Source of the DNA: UKL13-2 sp044346745
GTDB taxonomy: Bacteria; Pseudomonadota; Gammaproteobacteria; Burkholderiales; Usitatibacteraceae
NCBI GenBank assembly: GCA_044346745.1
Contig: JBIIYQ010000001.1
Coordinates: 68,384 to 132,383 of the forward strand
Length of the DNA: 64,000 bases
Reading direction: 5' to 3'
Shown: positions 8,133-16,951 of the stretch, piece by piece
Position numbering within the stretch: position 1 is the stretch's first letter
How the letters are laid out: the number at the start of each line of letters is the position of its first letter
Notes under the pieces: generated by a model
Database searches by the model: none
Told to the model about the DNA's origin: nothing
Seen by the model: only the letters and a program-made list of their open reading frames with translations
Position numbers and translations under genes: made by a program

Positions 8133-9455
8133 TTACCGAACAGGGAAGCCTGCGCCGCCTTTGAAGTTCGCCTTCTTGAGCAGGCTTTCATATTGGTGAG
8201 ACATCAAATACGCTTGCATCTGCGCCATGAAATCCATCGTAGTTACAACAATGATCAAAAGTGACGTTCCACCGAAGTAAAAGGGCACGTTCCAACGCAT
8301 GTGTAAGAACTCCGGAAGCATGCAGACGGCAGTGATGTAAGCTGCACCGACTAACGTCAGTCTCATCAAAATTTTGTCGATGTATCGTGCAGTTTGCTCG
8401 CCGGGACGAATACCAGGAACAAATGCACCACTTTTCTTCAAGTTCTCTGCGGTTTCTTTGGAATTGAATACCAATGCCGTGTAGAAGAAGCAGAAGAAAA
8501 TTATCGCAGCGGCATAAAGCATCGTATACAGCGGTTGTCCCGGAGCCAGCGCGGCACCCAAATCCTTCAACCACACCATCTGATCACTTTGGCCAAACCA
8601 ACCGGCAACAGTTGCCGGAAACAAGATGATCGACGATGCAAAAATCGGAGGGATGACACCCGACATATTCAGTTTCAATGGAAGGTGTGAGGCTTGCCCG
8701 CCGTACAACTTGTTACCTACCTGCCGCTTGGCGTAGTTCACCAGAATCTTTCTCTGGCCACGCTCAACAAACACCACAAAGAACGTAACAAACACCACCA
8801 AAGCCAGAATAAACAAAAAGGCTGGAATAGACATTGTCCCGTTATTGACTAATTCCATCGTTCCACCGATTGCACCTGGCAAACCCGCAACGATACCGGC
8901 AAAGATGATCAGGGAAATGCCGTTACCAATACCGCGCTCGGTAATCTGCTCACCGAGCCACATCAAGAACATTGTGCCGCCAACCAACGTGGTCACGGTG
9001 ACAAAACGGAACATCATGCCCGGATCAACGACCAACCCTTGTTGCGACTCAAGCGCAATCGAAATGCCGACTGCCTGAAACAAGGCAAGGGCCACCGTGC
9101 CATATCGGGTGTACTGTGTAATCTTCCGACGACCGGCCTCACCCTCCTTCTTCAGCGCCTCGAGTTGCGGAGAGACCACCGTCAAAAGCTGCATGATGAT
9201 CGAGGCGGAAATGTAAGGCATGATGCCAAGGGCGAACACGGAGAAGCGCGACAAGGCTCCGCCCGAGAACATGTTGAACATGGCAAAGATGCCGCCACCT
9301 TGCGTATCGAATAACTTGGCCAGCTGCACTGGATCGATTCCCGGCACTGGAATATGCGTTCCAATGCGGAAGACAATCAACGCAAGTACCAAGAAAATCA
9401 AGCGACGCTTCAGGTCGCCCATTTTTCCGATCGCTGCTAATGGATTTGTAGCCAA
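8133..9455 (-). CDS. secY: Protein translocase subunit SecY
   Basis: SecY is the protein-conducting channel of the general secretion pathway in the inner membrane. The 440-residue protein shows ten hydrophobic segments. The first, after the basic start MATNPLAAIGKMGDLKRR, is followed by the plug region (GGGIFAMFNMFSGGALSRFS). A basic cytosolic loop, FVERGQRKILVNYAKRQVG, lies near residue 230. It is encoded downstream of rplO in the spc operon; its partner SecE is also in this window (38619-38963). Confidence 0.98.
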   Translation of the reverse strand: MATNPLAAIGKMGDLKRRLIFLVLALIVFRIGTHIPVPGIDPVQLAKLFDTQGGGIFAMFNMFSGGALSRFSVFALGIMPYISASIIMQLLTVVSPQLEALKKEGEAGRRKITQYTRYGTVALALFQAVGISIALESQQGLVVDPGMMFRFVTVTTLVGGTMFLMWLGEQITERGIGNGISLIIFAGIVAGLPGAIGGTMELVNNGTMSIPAFLFILALVVFVTFFVVFVERGQRKILVNYAKRQVGNKLYGGQASHLPLKLNMSGVIPPIFASSIILFPATVAGWFGQSDQMVWLKDLGAALAPGQPLYTMLYAAAIIFFCFFYTALVFNSKETAENLKKSGAFVPGIRPGEQTARYIDKILMRLTLVGAAYITAVCMLPEFLHMRWNVPFYFGGTSLLIIVVTTMDFMAQMQAYLMSHQYESLLKKANFKGGAGFPVR

Positions 9456-9487
9456 ACGTTTGTCCCTAGTCCTTAAATCGCCGTCAA

Positions 9488-9934
9488 TTACGCAGCTGGT
9501 GCAGCTTCAACTGTGCCGCCAGCAGCTTCAATAGCGGCTTTTGCGCCCTTGGTCACGCCGATGCCAACCAACTTGACTTTCTTATAGATGCTGCCAGACA
9601 GAAAGACTTTTGCACCGAGCGCACCAGGCGCAACGACGTTAGCCTGCTTCAACACGGCGAGATCAATAGTGTCGACTGGCAGCATAGCGATTTCAGACAA
9701 CCGCACTTGCGCGGTGTCGTAACGCGTCAACGACACAAAACCGCGCTTTGGCAAGCGACGCTGTAGCGGCATTTGACCGCCTTCAAAGCCAACTTTATGA
9801 AAGCCGCCGGAACGGGATTTCTGCCCTTTATGACCACGACCAGCGGTCTTACCGAGACCAGACCCGATACCGCGACCTACACGGCGACGTGGCTTTTTGG
9901 AACCCTCACCGGGTTTAATGTCATTCAAATCCAT
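9488..9934 (-). CDS. rplO: 50S ribosomal protein L15
   Basis: L15 is a late-assembly protein of the 50S subunit. The 148-residue protein has the typical glycine- and arginine-rich N-terminal extension (RRRVGRGIGSGLGKTAGRGH) and an alanine-rich C-terminus. It lies five bases after rpmD and directly before secY, the standard spc order. Confidence 0.98.
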   Translation of the reverse strand: MDLNDIKPGEGSKKPRRRVGRGIGSGLGKTAGRGHKGQKSRSGGFHKVGFEGGQMPLQRRLPKRGFVSLTRYDTAQVRLSEIAMLPVDTIDLAVLKQANVVAPGALGAKVFLSGSIYKKVKLVGIGVTKGAKAAIEAAGGTVEAAPAA

Positions 9935-9939
9935 GTTTC

Positions 9940-10125
9940 TTAGCCTTCAACTTGGAGCATGTAGCTCACTTTGTTGATCATGCCGCGATTTGCGGGTGTA
10001 TCAATAACGGTGACGGTGTGGTGAAGTCTTTTCAAGCCCAACCCACGAACACAGGCCTTATGCGCCTCTAGGCGACCGATCGTGCTCTTACGGAGCGTCA
10101 CTGTGATGGTTTTCTGGTTAGTCAT
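9940..10125 (-). CDS. rpmD: 50S ribosomal protein L30
   Basis: This small 61-residue 50S protein has the family core VTLRKSTIGRLEAHKACVRGLGLKR and ends at MINKVSYMLQVEG. It is placed between rpsE and rplO, as in other proteobacterial spc operons. The short spacers on both sides suggest translational coupling. Confidence 0.97.
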   Translation of the reverse strand: MTNQKTITVTLRKSTIGRLEAHKACVRGLGLKRLHHTVTVIDTPANRGMINKVSYMLQVEG

Positions 10126-10148
10126 GCGGTTTTCTCCAAGCGCCTCGA

Positions 10149-10658
10149 TTAGCCCAAAATCTCTTCGACCGTTTTGCCGCGTTTTGCAGCAACTTCGGAT
10201 GGGCGTGAAATTTTTGCTAAGCCGTCAAGCGTTGCGCGAACCACGTTGTACGGGTTGGTTGAACCATGACACTTTGCCGAGATGTTGGTGATACCCATCA
10301 CCTCAAACACCGCGCGCATTGCGCCACCGGCCTTAATGCCGTTACCGTCAGCAGCTGGCTGCATAAACACCTTGGTGCCGCCGTGCTTACCGATAACTTC
10401 GTGATGAAGCGTGCCATTTTTCAGCGGTATCTTGACGAGCTTGCGACGAGCCTGCTCCATTGCCTTTTGAACGGCAACTGGAACCTCTTTCGATTTGCCC
10501 TTGCCCATACCGATACGGCCATCGCCGTCACCAACGACGGTCAACGCAGCGAAGCCAAGAATACGACCACCCTTAACAACTTTCGTGACTCGGTTAACCG
10601 AGATCATCTTTTCGCGGAGACCGTCGCCTTCTTTATCCTGAGTTTCTGGTTTTGCCAT
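10149..10658 (-). CDS. rpsE: 30S ribosomal protein S5
   Basis: S5 helps decoding accuracy and mRNA unwinding at the entry channel. The 169-residue protein carries an N-terminal double-stranded RNA-binding domain (EKMISVNRVTKVVKGGRILGF) and the GRIGMGKGKSKEVPVAVQKA loop. The residues linked to spectinomycin resistance in other species (the VVKGGR loop) look wild type. It is followed by rpmD. Confidence 0.98.
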   Translation of the reverse strand: MAKPETQDKEGDGLREKMISVNRVTKVVKGGRILGFAALTVVGDGDGRIGMGKGKSKEVPVAVQKAMEQARRKLVKIPLKNGTLHHEVIGKHGGTKVFMQPAADGNGIKAGGAMRAVFEVMGITNISAKCHGSTNPYNVVRATLDGLAKISRPSEVAAKRGKTVEEILG

Positions 10659-10672
10659 TTGGACGTCCTTGA

Positions 10673-11029
10673 CTAAAACTTAAGGCCGGCTTCACGCGCG
10701 GCGTCTGCCAGCGCTTTCACGCGGCCGTGGTAAGCGAAACCAGCGCGGTCGAACGCAACGTCCGAGACCCCGGCGGCTTTTGCACGCTCAGCAATACGTT
10801 TGCCAACTTCGGCGGCGGCAGCCGATGTGGCACCGCTTTTCAACGCGGCACGCAACTCTTTTTCGGCGGTAGATGCTGCAGCCAGAACTTTCGCGCCGGT
10901 TGCGTCGATCACCTGCGCGTAGATGTGCGTATTGGTGCGATGTACGGTCAAACGCACCGCCTTCAAACGCGCGATGATTGCGCGGGTTTTTGCGGCGCGA
11001 CGCAGACGGGATTGTTTTTTGTCGATCAT
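10673..11029 (-). CDS. rplR: 50S ribosomal protein L18
   Basis: L18 binds 5S rRNA and brings it into the central protuberance. The protein has 118 residues, begins with the basic MIDKKQSRLRRAAKTRAI segment, and ends with the family signature DRAGFAYHGRVKALADAARE. It lies 11 bases after rplF and 14 bases before rpsE. Confidence 0.98.
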   Translation of the reverse strand: MIDKKQSRLRRAAKTRAIIARLKAVRLTVHRTNTHIYAQVIDATGAKVLAAASTAEKELRAALKSGATSAAAAEVGKRIAERAKAAGVSDVAFDRAGFAYHGRVKALADAAREAGLKF

Positions 11030-11040
11030 GATCGAATTCC

Positions 11041-11574
11041 TTACTTCTTCTTCGTCTCTTTAAGAACGATGACTTCGTCCGAGTAGCGTACGCCCTTGCC
11101 CTTGTAGGGCTCTGGCGGACGATAACCACGCACGATGGCAGCGACTTGGCCAACCTTCTGCTTGTCAACGCCCTTCAAAATGATTTCCGTCGGGGTTGGC
11201 GTTTCCGCCTTCACACCTTCTGGCATCTCGTGGACGACGGGGTGCGAGTATCCCAACGCCAGATTCAACTTCGTGCCTTGCGCTGCGGCCTTATAGCCCA
11301 CGCCGACGAGCATCAACTTGCGCTCAAACCCCTTGTCTACGCCATGAACCATATTCGCCAACAAAGCACGCATGGTTCCAGACATAGCATTGGCAGCCTG
11401 CGAATCATTCGCCGCCTCCAACACAAGCTTGTCGCCATCACGCTTGATGTTGACCAGCGAGGTCGCTGCTTGTTTCAAGACGCCCAACGGGCCCTTGACG
11501 GTAATTTCGTCAGCCGCAAGTGTCACTTCGACTTTTGCGGGCACAGTGATAGGGAGCTTACCAACGCGTGACAT
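11041..11574 (-). CDS. rplF: 50S ribosomal protein L6
   Basis: L6 lies near the factor-binding site of the 50S subunit. It has 177 residues, starts MSRVGKLPITVPAKVEVTL, and carries the C-terminal signature PEPYKGKGVRYSDE. It is encoded between rpsH and rplR in the spc operon. Confidence 0.98.
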   Translation of the reverse strand: MSRVGKLPITVPAKVEVTLAADEITVKGPLGVLKQAATSLVNIKRDGDKLVLEAANDSQAANAMSGTMRALLANMVHGVDKGFERKLMLVGVGYKAAAQGTKLNLALGYSHPVVHEMPEGVKAETPTPTEIILKGVDKQKVGQVAAIVRGYRPPEPYKGKGVRYSDEVIVLKETKKK

Positions 11575-11585
11575 TCATACTCTCC

Positions 11586-11981
11586 TTACACCACGATGCA
11601 AAGCACTTCGCCACCAACACCGGTAGCGCGGGCTTTGCGATCAGTCATAACGCCGCGCGAGGTGGAAACAATCGCCACACCAAGGCCGTTCATAACAGGT
11701 TTGATATCTTCACGCCCGCGGTAAATCCTCAGACCAGGACGGGAAACGCGCTCGATCTTTTCGATCACAGGCCTACCCGCGTAGTATTTGAGACCGACAT
11801 TCAGCTCAGATTTGCCGTCGACCGTGCGCACATCAAAACCTTCGATGTATCCCTCGTCTTTCAGCACATTTGCGATTGCAACCTTCACTTTGGAAGAAGG
11901 CATCGTCACGTCAACTTTTTCCGATTGTTGCGCATTACGGATGCGAGTCAACATATCGGCGATCGGATCACTCATGCTCAT
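11586..11981 (-). CDS. rpsH: 30S ribosomal protein S8
   Basis: S8 is a primary 16S rRNA binder and, in E. coli, represses the spc operon by binding its own message. It has 131 residues, starts MSMSDPIADMLTRIRNAQQ, and ends with the conserved STSRGVMTDRKARATGVGGE. A second in-frame Met two codons in (MSDPI) is an equally possible start. It lies between rpsN and rplF. Confidence 0.97.
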   Translation of the reverse strand: MSMSDPIADMLTRIRNAQQSEKVDVTMPSSKVKVAIANVLKDEGYIEGFDVRTVDGKSELNVGLKYYAGRPVIEKIERVSRPGLRIYRGREDIKPVMNGLGVAIVSTSRGVMTDRKARATGVGGEVLCIVV

Positions 11982-12007
11982 AATTTTTTCTCCGCCCTAC
12001 TTCCCGG

Positions 12008-12313
12008 CTACCAGCTAGCCTTAACCAAGCCCGGCACTTCACCGCGCATGGCAATTTCACGCAACTTGTTACGACCCAAACCAAACTTGCTGTAGACGCC
12101 ACGTGGACGACCGGTGATCGCACAACGATTGCGGAGGCGAGTTGGATTGGAGTTTCGCGGAAGCGCCTGCAATTTAAGACGCGCCTGATAACGATCTTCG
12201 TCAGAAGCACTTTGATCGTTAATGATCTTAAAAAGCGCTTCGCGCTTCGCCTTGAATTTCGCGACAAGCTTTTCGCGCTTGGCTTGACGGTTAATCACTG
12301 CAAGTTTGGCCAT
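12008..12313 (-). CDS. rpsN: 30S ribosomal protein S14 (zinc-free form)
   Basis: S14 assembles into the head of the 30S subunit. The frame is open 20 codons further upstream, but MAKLAVINRQAKREKLVAKF at 12313 is the standard start and gives 101 residues. The CxxC pairs of the zinc form are absent; the only cysteine is in RNRCAITGRPRGVYSKFG. The start lies 4 bases after the rplE stop. Confidence 0.97.
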   Translation of the reverse strand: MAKLAVINRQAKREKLVAKFKAKREALFKIINDQSASDEDRYQARLKLQALPRNSNPTRLRNRCAITGRPRGVYSKFGLGRNKLREIAMRGEVPGLVKASW

Positions 12314-12317
12314 GCGC

Positions 12318-12857
12318 TTAACCCCTGAAAGGAAACTTGAATGCAGCGAGGAGCGCTTTGGCTTCTGCGTCATTCTTAGCGGTGGTAGTAATCGAAATAT
12401 TCATGCCGCGTATCGCGTCTATCTTGTCGTACTCAATTTCTGGGAAGATGATCTGCTCTTTTACGCCCATGTTGTAGTTGCCACGGCCATCAAAAGAACG
12501 ACCTGAAATACCACGGAAGTCGCGCACCCGTGGCAACGAAACAGTGATCAGGCGGTCAAGGAATTCATACATGCGATTCGCGCGCAACGTCACCATGCAA
12601 CCGATCGGATAACCGTCACGAATCTTGAATCCTGCGATCGACTTCTTTGACTTGGTTACGACGGGCTTCTGACCGGCAATTTTGGTCATGTCGCCAACGG
12701 CGTGTTCCATAATTTTCTTGTCCGCCACGGCCTCGCCTACCCCCATGTTGAGGGTGATCTTGGTGATCCGTGGCACTTCCATCACCGACTTGTAACCAAG
12801 GTCTTTCATCAACTTCGGTACAACTGTTTCTTTGTAAAACGATTGGAGTCGAGCCAT
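12318..12857 (-). CDS. rplE: 50S ribosomal protein L5
   Basis: L5 binds 5S rRNA and contacts P-site tRNA. The 179-residue protein contains the family motifs VPRITKITLNMGVGEAVADK near residue 28 and FDGRGNYNMGVKEQIIFPEI near 128. It follows rplX and precedes rpsN. In E. coli the S8 repressor site lies at the start of this gene; I have not folded the equivalent region here. Confidence 0.98.
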   Translation of the reverse strand: MARLQSFYKETVVPKLMKDLGYKSVMEVPRITKITLNMGVGEAVADKKIMEHAVGDMTKIAGQKPVVTKSKKSIAGFKIRDGYPIGCMVTLRANRMYEFLDRLITVSLPRVRDFRGISGRSFDGRGNYNMGVKEQIIFPEIEYDKIDAIRGMNISITTTAKNDAEAKALLAAFKFPFRG

Positions 12858-12870
12858 GTTAAGCGCCCCC

Positions 12871-13191
12871 TTAAGCGTCTATTTGTTCGCCATTGGAAGC
12901 AAACACGCGCACTTTGCGCTTGTCGTCCAAGGACTTAAATCCGACGCGATCCGCTTTTCCGGAGGTCGGGTTGAAAATTGCGATGTTGGAAAGATGAATA
13001 GACATCTCTTTTTCAACGATACCGCCAGTTGAGCCCTTCATCGGGTTTGGCTTGGTGTGTTTCTTCACTCGGTTGATTCCCTCAACCAGCACGCGCTCGG
13101 TTTCAAGGATCATTGACAGCACGGTTCCGCGCTTGCCTTTATCCTTACCGGTGATGACGACCACTTGGTCGCCCTTACGTATCTTGTTCAT
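12871..13191 (-). CDS. rplX: 50S ribosomal protein L24
   Basis: L24 is an early assembly initiator of the 50S subunit. It has 106 residues with an N-terminal KOW motif (IRKGDQVVVITGKDKGKRGTVL) and the NRVKKHTKPNPMKGSTGGI segment. It lies between rplN and rplE, the normal spc order. Confidence 0.98.
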   Translation of the reverse strand: MNKIRKGDQVVVITGKDKGKRGTVLSMILETERVLVEGINRVKKHTKPNPMKGSTGGIVEKEMSIHLSNIAIFNPTSGKADRVGFKSLDDKRKVRVFASNGEQIDA

Positions 13192-13212
13192 GGCGTATTT
13201 TCCTTTGCGTCT

Positions 13213-13581
13213 TTACAGCACTTCAGGCGCCAGCGACACGATCTTCATGAACTTTTCAGTGCGCAACTCGCGTGTCACTGGTCCAAAGATACGAGTGCCA
13301 ATCGGCTCAAGCTTTGCGTTCAACAACACCGCAGCATTGCCATCGAATTTAATCAACGACCCGTCGTTACGACGAACACCTTTGGCGGTACGCACAACTA
13401 CGGCGTTATAGACCTCGCCTTTTTTGACGCGTCCGCGCGGCTGCGCTGATTTGATACTGACTTTGATGACATCACCAACGCCCGCGTAACGACGCTTAGA
13501 GCCGCCAAGGACTTTGATACACATCACCGAACGCGCGCCGGTGTTATCGGCGACGTCGAGAATCGACTGCATCTGAATCAT
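13213..13581 (-). CDS. rplN: 50S ribosomal protein L14
   Basis: L14 forms an intersubunit bridge and is the target of silencing factor RsfS. The 122-residue protein begins MIQMQSILDVADNTGARSVMC and ends at SLAPEVL, as in the family. It is the first spc gene. Unlike in typical relatives, the preceding gene on the strand is not rpsQ but a short-chain dehydrogenase, with a 378-base gap and a separate promoter between them. Confidence 0.98.
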   Translation of the reverse strand: MIQMQSILDVADNTGARSVMCIKVLGGSKRRYAGVGDVIKVSIKSAQPRGRVKKGEVYNAVVVRTAKGVRRNDGSLIKFDGNAAVLLNAKLEPIGTRIFGPVTRELRTEKFMKIVSLAPEVL

Positions 13582-13959
13582 TTTTTTATCTCCAACTTAC
13601 CCGCCACAGGTGGCAGCCAGTTTTGGATCCGTCTTATGCCCTCGCACCCGATTCGGAGACCCGAATTAAATGCGCCGACAGGTTAGAAAGCTTCTTTTGC
13701 CCGATTGCTTAAAGCACTTTTGCAAGTGCGGCTTGTGCAGACTCTCAGGCGGCAAGGCCAGATTGCACCCTGTTTTTGCAGACTTTCAGCCGACATAGCC
13801 ACGGCTGGAGCAGCGAAGTCCGCTAGTATAAGCGAACCTTGTTCCCCAAAGCAAGCGGTTTTCTCGGATTATTCAATGGGTTGGCCAAACGCGATGGGGG
13901 GCAATGCAGTGGCGATGGGGCGCAAACGCCAGTTTGTGGCCAACTAACCCGGGCGTGCG
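13582..13959 (-). promoter_or_regulatory. spc operon promoter and long rplN leader
   Basis: This 378-base gap has no gene. Reading the minus strand, TTGCTT (13849-13854) and TATACT (13825-13830) are 18 bases apart and form a good sigma-70 promoter. Transcription would begin near 13818, which leaves a leader of about 237 bases before rplN. That leader includes a perfect 6-bp hairpin at 13714-13729 (GCACTT, TTGC, AAGTGC). A leader this long before rplN suggests regulation, but I recognise no known ribosomal leader fold in it. Confidence 0.65.
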
Positions 13960-14733
13960 CTACACGGCAGTCATGCCACCATCGACCGACAGAATTTGCC
14001 CTGTTACATAGCTGGCAGCATCGGAGGCAAGAAAGATGGCTGGGCCCATCAGATCTTCTTCACCGCCCAGCCGACCCAGCGGCGTCATCGCAATGATTTG
14101 ATTTTCAATCACCTGCAGTACACCCGCACTCATTTTTGAGGGGAAGAACCCTGGCGCCAGGGCATTGACGCGTATTCCGTACTTCGCCCACTCCGCCGCT
14201 AAGGCACGGGTGAGATTGACCAAGCCACCCTTACTCGTATTGTAGGCAAGCGTTTGCATCGGCCCCAGCTGTCCCCGTAGCCCCGCCACGGATGCAACGT
14301 TGATGATCGCTCCGGCACGGTTCGGGATCATCGATTTTGCGCCTACCTGCTGTGTAACAAGCCAAGAGCCTGTGAGATTGGTGGCGATAATCTTGTTCCA
14401 AGCCTCGGTGGGATACGACTCAGCAGGTGCGCCCCAAGACGCGCCTGCGTTGTTCATCAAAATATCGATTCTTCCAAAGTGCTTTAGTACCGCATCGACC
14501 ATGGGTTCGATGGTTTCGGGTTTGGCAAGGTCGCTGGGGACGACGAAAACGTCATAGCCCAGCGCGACCAGCTCTGCTTTGGCCTCTTCGAGTTCGCCAG
14601 TTTTGCGCGCTGTGAGTGCAAGCATGGCGCCCTGCGCGCCGTAGCCCTTGGCGATCTGCAGCCCCAGCCCGCGAGAGCCGCCCGTGATCAACGCCACGCG
14701 GTTGGATAAATCGAAGAGTTTGTTGGCAGCCAT
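13960..14733 (-). CDS. Short-chain dehydrogenase/reductase (SDR)
   Basis: The protein is an NAD(P)-dependent oxidoreductase with a Rossmann fold; the substrate is unknown. The 257 residues contain TGGSRGLG (cofactor loop, about 17-24), NNAG (about 94-97), a catalytic Ser in INVASVAG, the YNTSK catalytic pair near 164, and a VDGGMTAV end. It resembles gluconate 5-dehydrogenase-type classical SDRs, but that assignment is not secure. It is co-oriented with and 144 bases after the FAD dehydrogenase gene. Both genes sit at the junction of the S10 and spc ribosomal operons, an unusual place for metabolic genes. Confidence 0.9.
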   Translation of the reverse strand: MAANKLFDLSNRVALITGGSRGLGLQIAKGYGAQGAMLALTARKTGELEEAKAELVALGYDVFVVPSDLAKPETIEPMVDAVLKHFGRIDILMNNAGASWGAPAESYPTEAWNKIIATNLTGSWLVTQQVGAKSMIPNRAGAIINVASVAGLRGQLGPMQTLAYNTSKGGLVNLTRALAAEWAKYGIRVNALAPGFFPSKMSAGVLQVIENQIIAMTPLGRLGGEEDLMGPAIFLASDAASYVTGQILSVDGGMTAV

Positions 14734-14877
14734 GATCGTTTTCCTGCGTTAGTTATCGATTGATTTCCCGCTGTGTTGTGCATGGGGAACTAGTCAAAAG
14801 CCAAAGTGCCCGAATGGCGGGCGGTTACAAACATTTATGGCTGGAAACACCCGCCAATAAATGGTTTTCATATTCTG

Positions 14878-16566
14878 TTAGTACGGGCTTGCTTGGTCAT
14901 CCAATACGGCTCGCTTGTGGCGGGTGGCGACTGTGCCACCGAGTATCGACAACGCTACCGCCTCCGCAATCTTGATGCCGTCGACGCCGGCACTCATGAT
15001 GCCGCCAGCGTATCCCGCCCCCTCTCCCGCCGGGAACAATCCTGCAGTGTTGACGCTTTGAAAATTATCGTCGCGCCGCGTAATCCGGATGGGCGATGAC
15101 GTTCTTGTCTCAACTCCCGTCAGAACAGCATCATGCATCGCAAAGCCAGCAATCTGTTTGTCAAATGCTGGCAGCGCCTCACGCACAGCGTCGATTACAA
15201 AATCTGGCACACAAAGCGACAGGTCCGTCATCTTTACACCGGGTTTGTACGAAGGCACAACCGACCCAAGCGCGGTTGAGGCACGCCCTGCGAGAAAATC
15301 ACCGACGAGTTGCGCAGGGGCATTGTAGTTTTCACCGCCAGACGCAAATGCAGCCGTCTCCCAACGTCGTTGAAAGTCGATGCCGGCTAGTACGTCGTCG
15401 GGATAGTCGACTGCCGGTGTGATGCCAACAACAATGCCTGCGTTGGCGTTTCGTTCGGTTCGCGAGTATTGACTCATGCCGTTTGTCACCACACGCCCAA
15501 CTTCTGAGGTTGCGGCCACCACAGTCCCGCCAGGGCACATACAAAAGCTGTAAACACTCCGCCCGTTCGAAGCGTGATGTACGAGTTTGTAATCGGCGGC
15601 ACCTAACATCTGGTTGCCTGCGTTCGGCCCGAAGCGAGCGCGGTCGATCAGACCCTGCGGATGCTCGATTCGAAATCCAATCGAAAATGGTTTGGCTTCA
15701 ACAAATACACCGCGTTCACGCAATTTTTGAAAGGTGTCGCGCGCACTGTGGCCGATAGCCAAGATGAGGTGATCCGTCTTGATCGTTTCGCCGTTCTCGA
15801 GGACAACAGCCCGCAGATGTCGTTCTCCGGCACGCTCAGCGATGTCAAAATCGACCACCTTCTGCTTGAAGCGAATCTCGCCGCCAAGCGACTCAATGTT
15901 CGCCCGCATGATTTCTATCATTGATACCAGCTTGAAGGTGCCGATATGCGGCTTAGAGACGTACATTATTTCGGGCGGCGCACCAGCTGCGACGAACTCT
16001 CGCAGCACTTTCCGGCCAAGAAAATGCGGATCCTTAATTTGGCTCCACAGTTTGCCGTCAGAAAAAGTGCCGGCTCCCCCTTCGCCGAACTGCACGTTGG
16101 ATTCAGGATTGAGAGTCGATTTGCGCCACAGCCCCCACGTATCTTGTGTGCGCTCACGGACTGCTTTCCCTCGTTCAAGCACAATCGGCCGAAAACCCAT
16201 CTGCGCGAGCGTCAATGCCGCAAAGAGCCCGCACGGCCCAAGTCCGATCACGAGCGGTCTTGCGTTTGATACCCCGGTCGGCGCGCGCGCGATGAATTTG
16301 TACTCCGTATCCGGCGTAGCGATTACCTTGGGGTCGCCACGAAACCTGCGGAGTACTTCCCCTTCATTGCTCAATTCAACGTCGAGCGTATAGACCAAAA
16401 GAATCTGTGCTTTCTTGCGCGCATCGTAGCCTCGGCGGTAGATCGAGAGGGCAAGCAAATCCTCACCCTTAATCTTTAGGCGTGCCAAGACAGCGGCACG
16501 CAGCGCGGCAATATCGTCCTCACTGGAGGCGTCTAGCGGCAACTTTATTTCGTTCAAGCGAAGCAT
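14878..16566 (-). CDS. FAD-dependent dehydrogenase, COG2509 type
   Basis: This is a predicted flavoprotein oxidoreductase of the uncharacterised NAD(FAD)-utilising dehydrogenase family; no substrate is known. From the start MLRLNEIKLPLD at 16566 the protein has 562 residues; the frame is open 21 codons further but this Met fits the family. After an N-terminal domain of about 95 residues comes the dinucleotide motif VIGLGPCGLFAALTLAQMG, then FGEGGAGTFSDGKLWS. A C-terminal SAGVDGIKIAEAVA segment closes the FAD site. The S10 terminator at 16628-16655 lies directly upstream, so it probably has its own promoter. It may be co-transcribed with the SDR gene. Confidence 0.88.
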   Translation of the reverse strand: MLRLNEIKLPLDASSEDDIAALRAAVLARLKIKGEDLLALSIYRRGYDARKKAQILLVYTLDVELSNEGEVLRRFRGDPKVIATPDTEYKFIARAPTGVSNARPLVIGLGPCGLFAALTLAQMGFRPIVLERGKAVRERTQDTWGLWRKSTLNPESNVQFGEGGAGTFSDGKLWSQIKDPHFLGRKVLREFVAAGAPPEIMYVSKPHIGTFKLVSMIEIMRANIESLGGEIRFKQKVVDFDIAERAGERHLRAVVLENGETIKTDHLILAIGHSARDTFQKLRERGVFVEAKPFSIGFRIEHPQGLIDRARFGPNAGNQMLGAADYKLVHHASNGRSVYSFCMCPGGTVVAATSEVGRVVTNGMSQYSRTERNANAGIVVGITPAVDYPDDVLAGIDFQRRWETAAFASGGENYNAPAQLVGDFLAGRASTALGSVVPSYKPGVKMTDLSLCVPDFVIDAVREALPAFDKQIAGFAMHDAVLTGVETRTSSPIRITRRDDNFQSVNTAGLFPAGEGAGYAGGIMSAGVDGIKIAEAVALSILGGTVATRHKRAVLDDQASPY

Positions 16567-16627
16567 GATTGAGAACCGTCTATCTTCGTCTACCCAGTCG
16601 TGATTATCTATTGCTCTGTCTACCAAC

Positions 16628-16655
16628 AAAAAAGCCCGCAGAAGCGGGCTTTTTT
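16628..16655. terminator. Perfect bidirectional terminator after rpsQ
   Basis: AAAAAAGCCCGC pairs perfectly with GCGGGCTTTTTT over 12 bp around the tetraloop AGAA (TTCT on the minus strand). It lies 21 bases after the rpsQ stop and upstream of the FAD dehydrogenase gene. It should end the S10 transcript before the two inserted metabolic genes. Confidence 0.93.
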
Positions 16656-16675
16656 GATCTAAACCAAATCAAGAC

Positions 16676-16951
16676 TTATTCGACTTTTGCTTTCTCGACG
16701 AGTTTGGTGACTGCCCATGCTTTTGTCTTCGACATTGGCTTGGTTTCTTCGATAGTTACCGTATCACCCATCTTGAACTCGTTGTTCGGACTATGTGCGT
16801 GGTACTTCTTCGAACGGCGCAAAACTTTACCCAAGACCGGGTGCTTTACCGCGCGTTCAACCAGCACAGTAACCGTTTTGTCCATCTTGTCGCTCGTGAT
16901 AACGCCGGTCAGCGTACGCTTGCTTTTGGTGATTTCAGCAGTAGTCGTCAT
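16676..16951 (-). CDS. rpsQ: 30S ribosomal protein S17
   Basis: S17 is a primary 16S rRNA-binding protein. The 91-residue protein has the family core TLTGVITSDKMDKTVTVLVE and HPVLGKVLRRSKKYHAH. It shares one base with the rpmC stop and is the last gene of the S10 operon, followed by a strong terminator rather than by rplN. Confidence 0.98.
   Translation of the reverse strand: MTTTAEITKSKRTLTGVITSDKMDKTVTVLVERAVKHPVLGKVLRRSKKYHAHSPNNEFKMGDTVTIEETKPMSKTKAWAVTKLVEKAKVE

Noticed and set aside
13582..13959. Missing ribosomal gene or small peptide in the gap before rplN
   Set aside because: The spc and S10 gene sets are complete. The short open frames in this gap have no conserved features or ribosome-binding sites.
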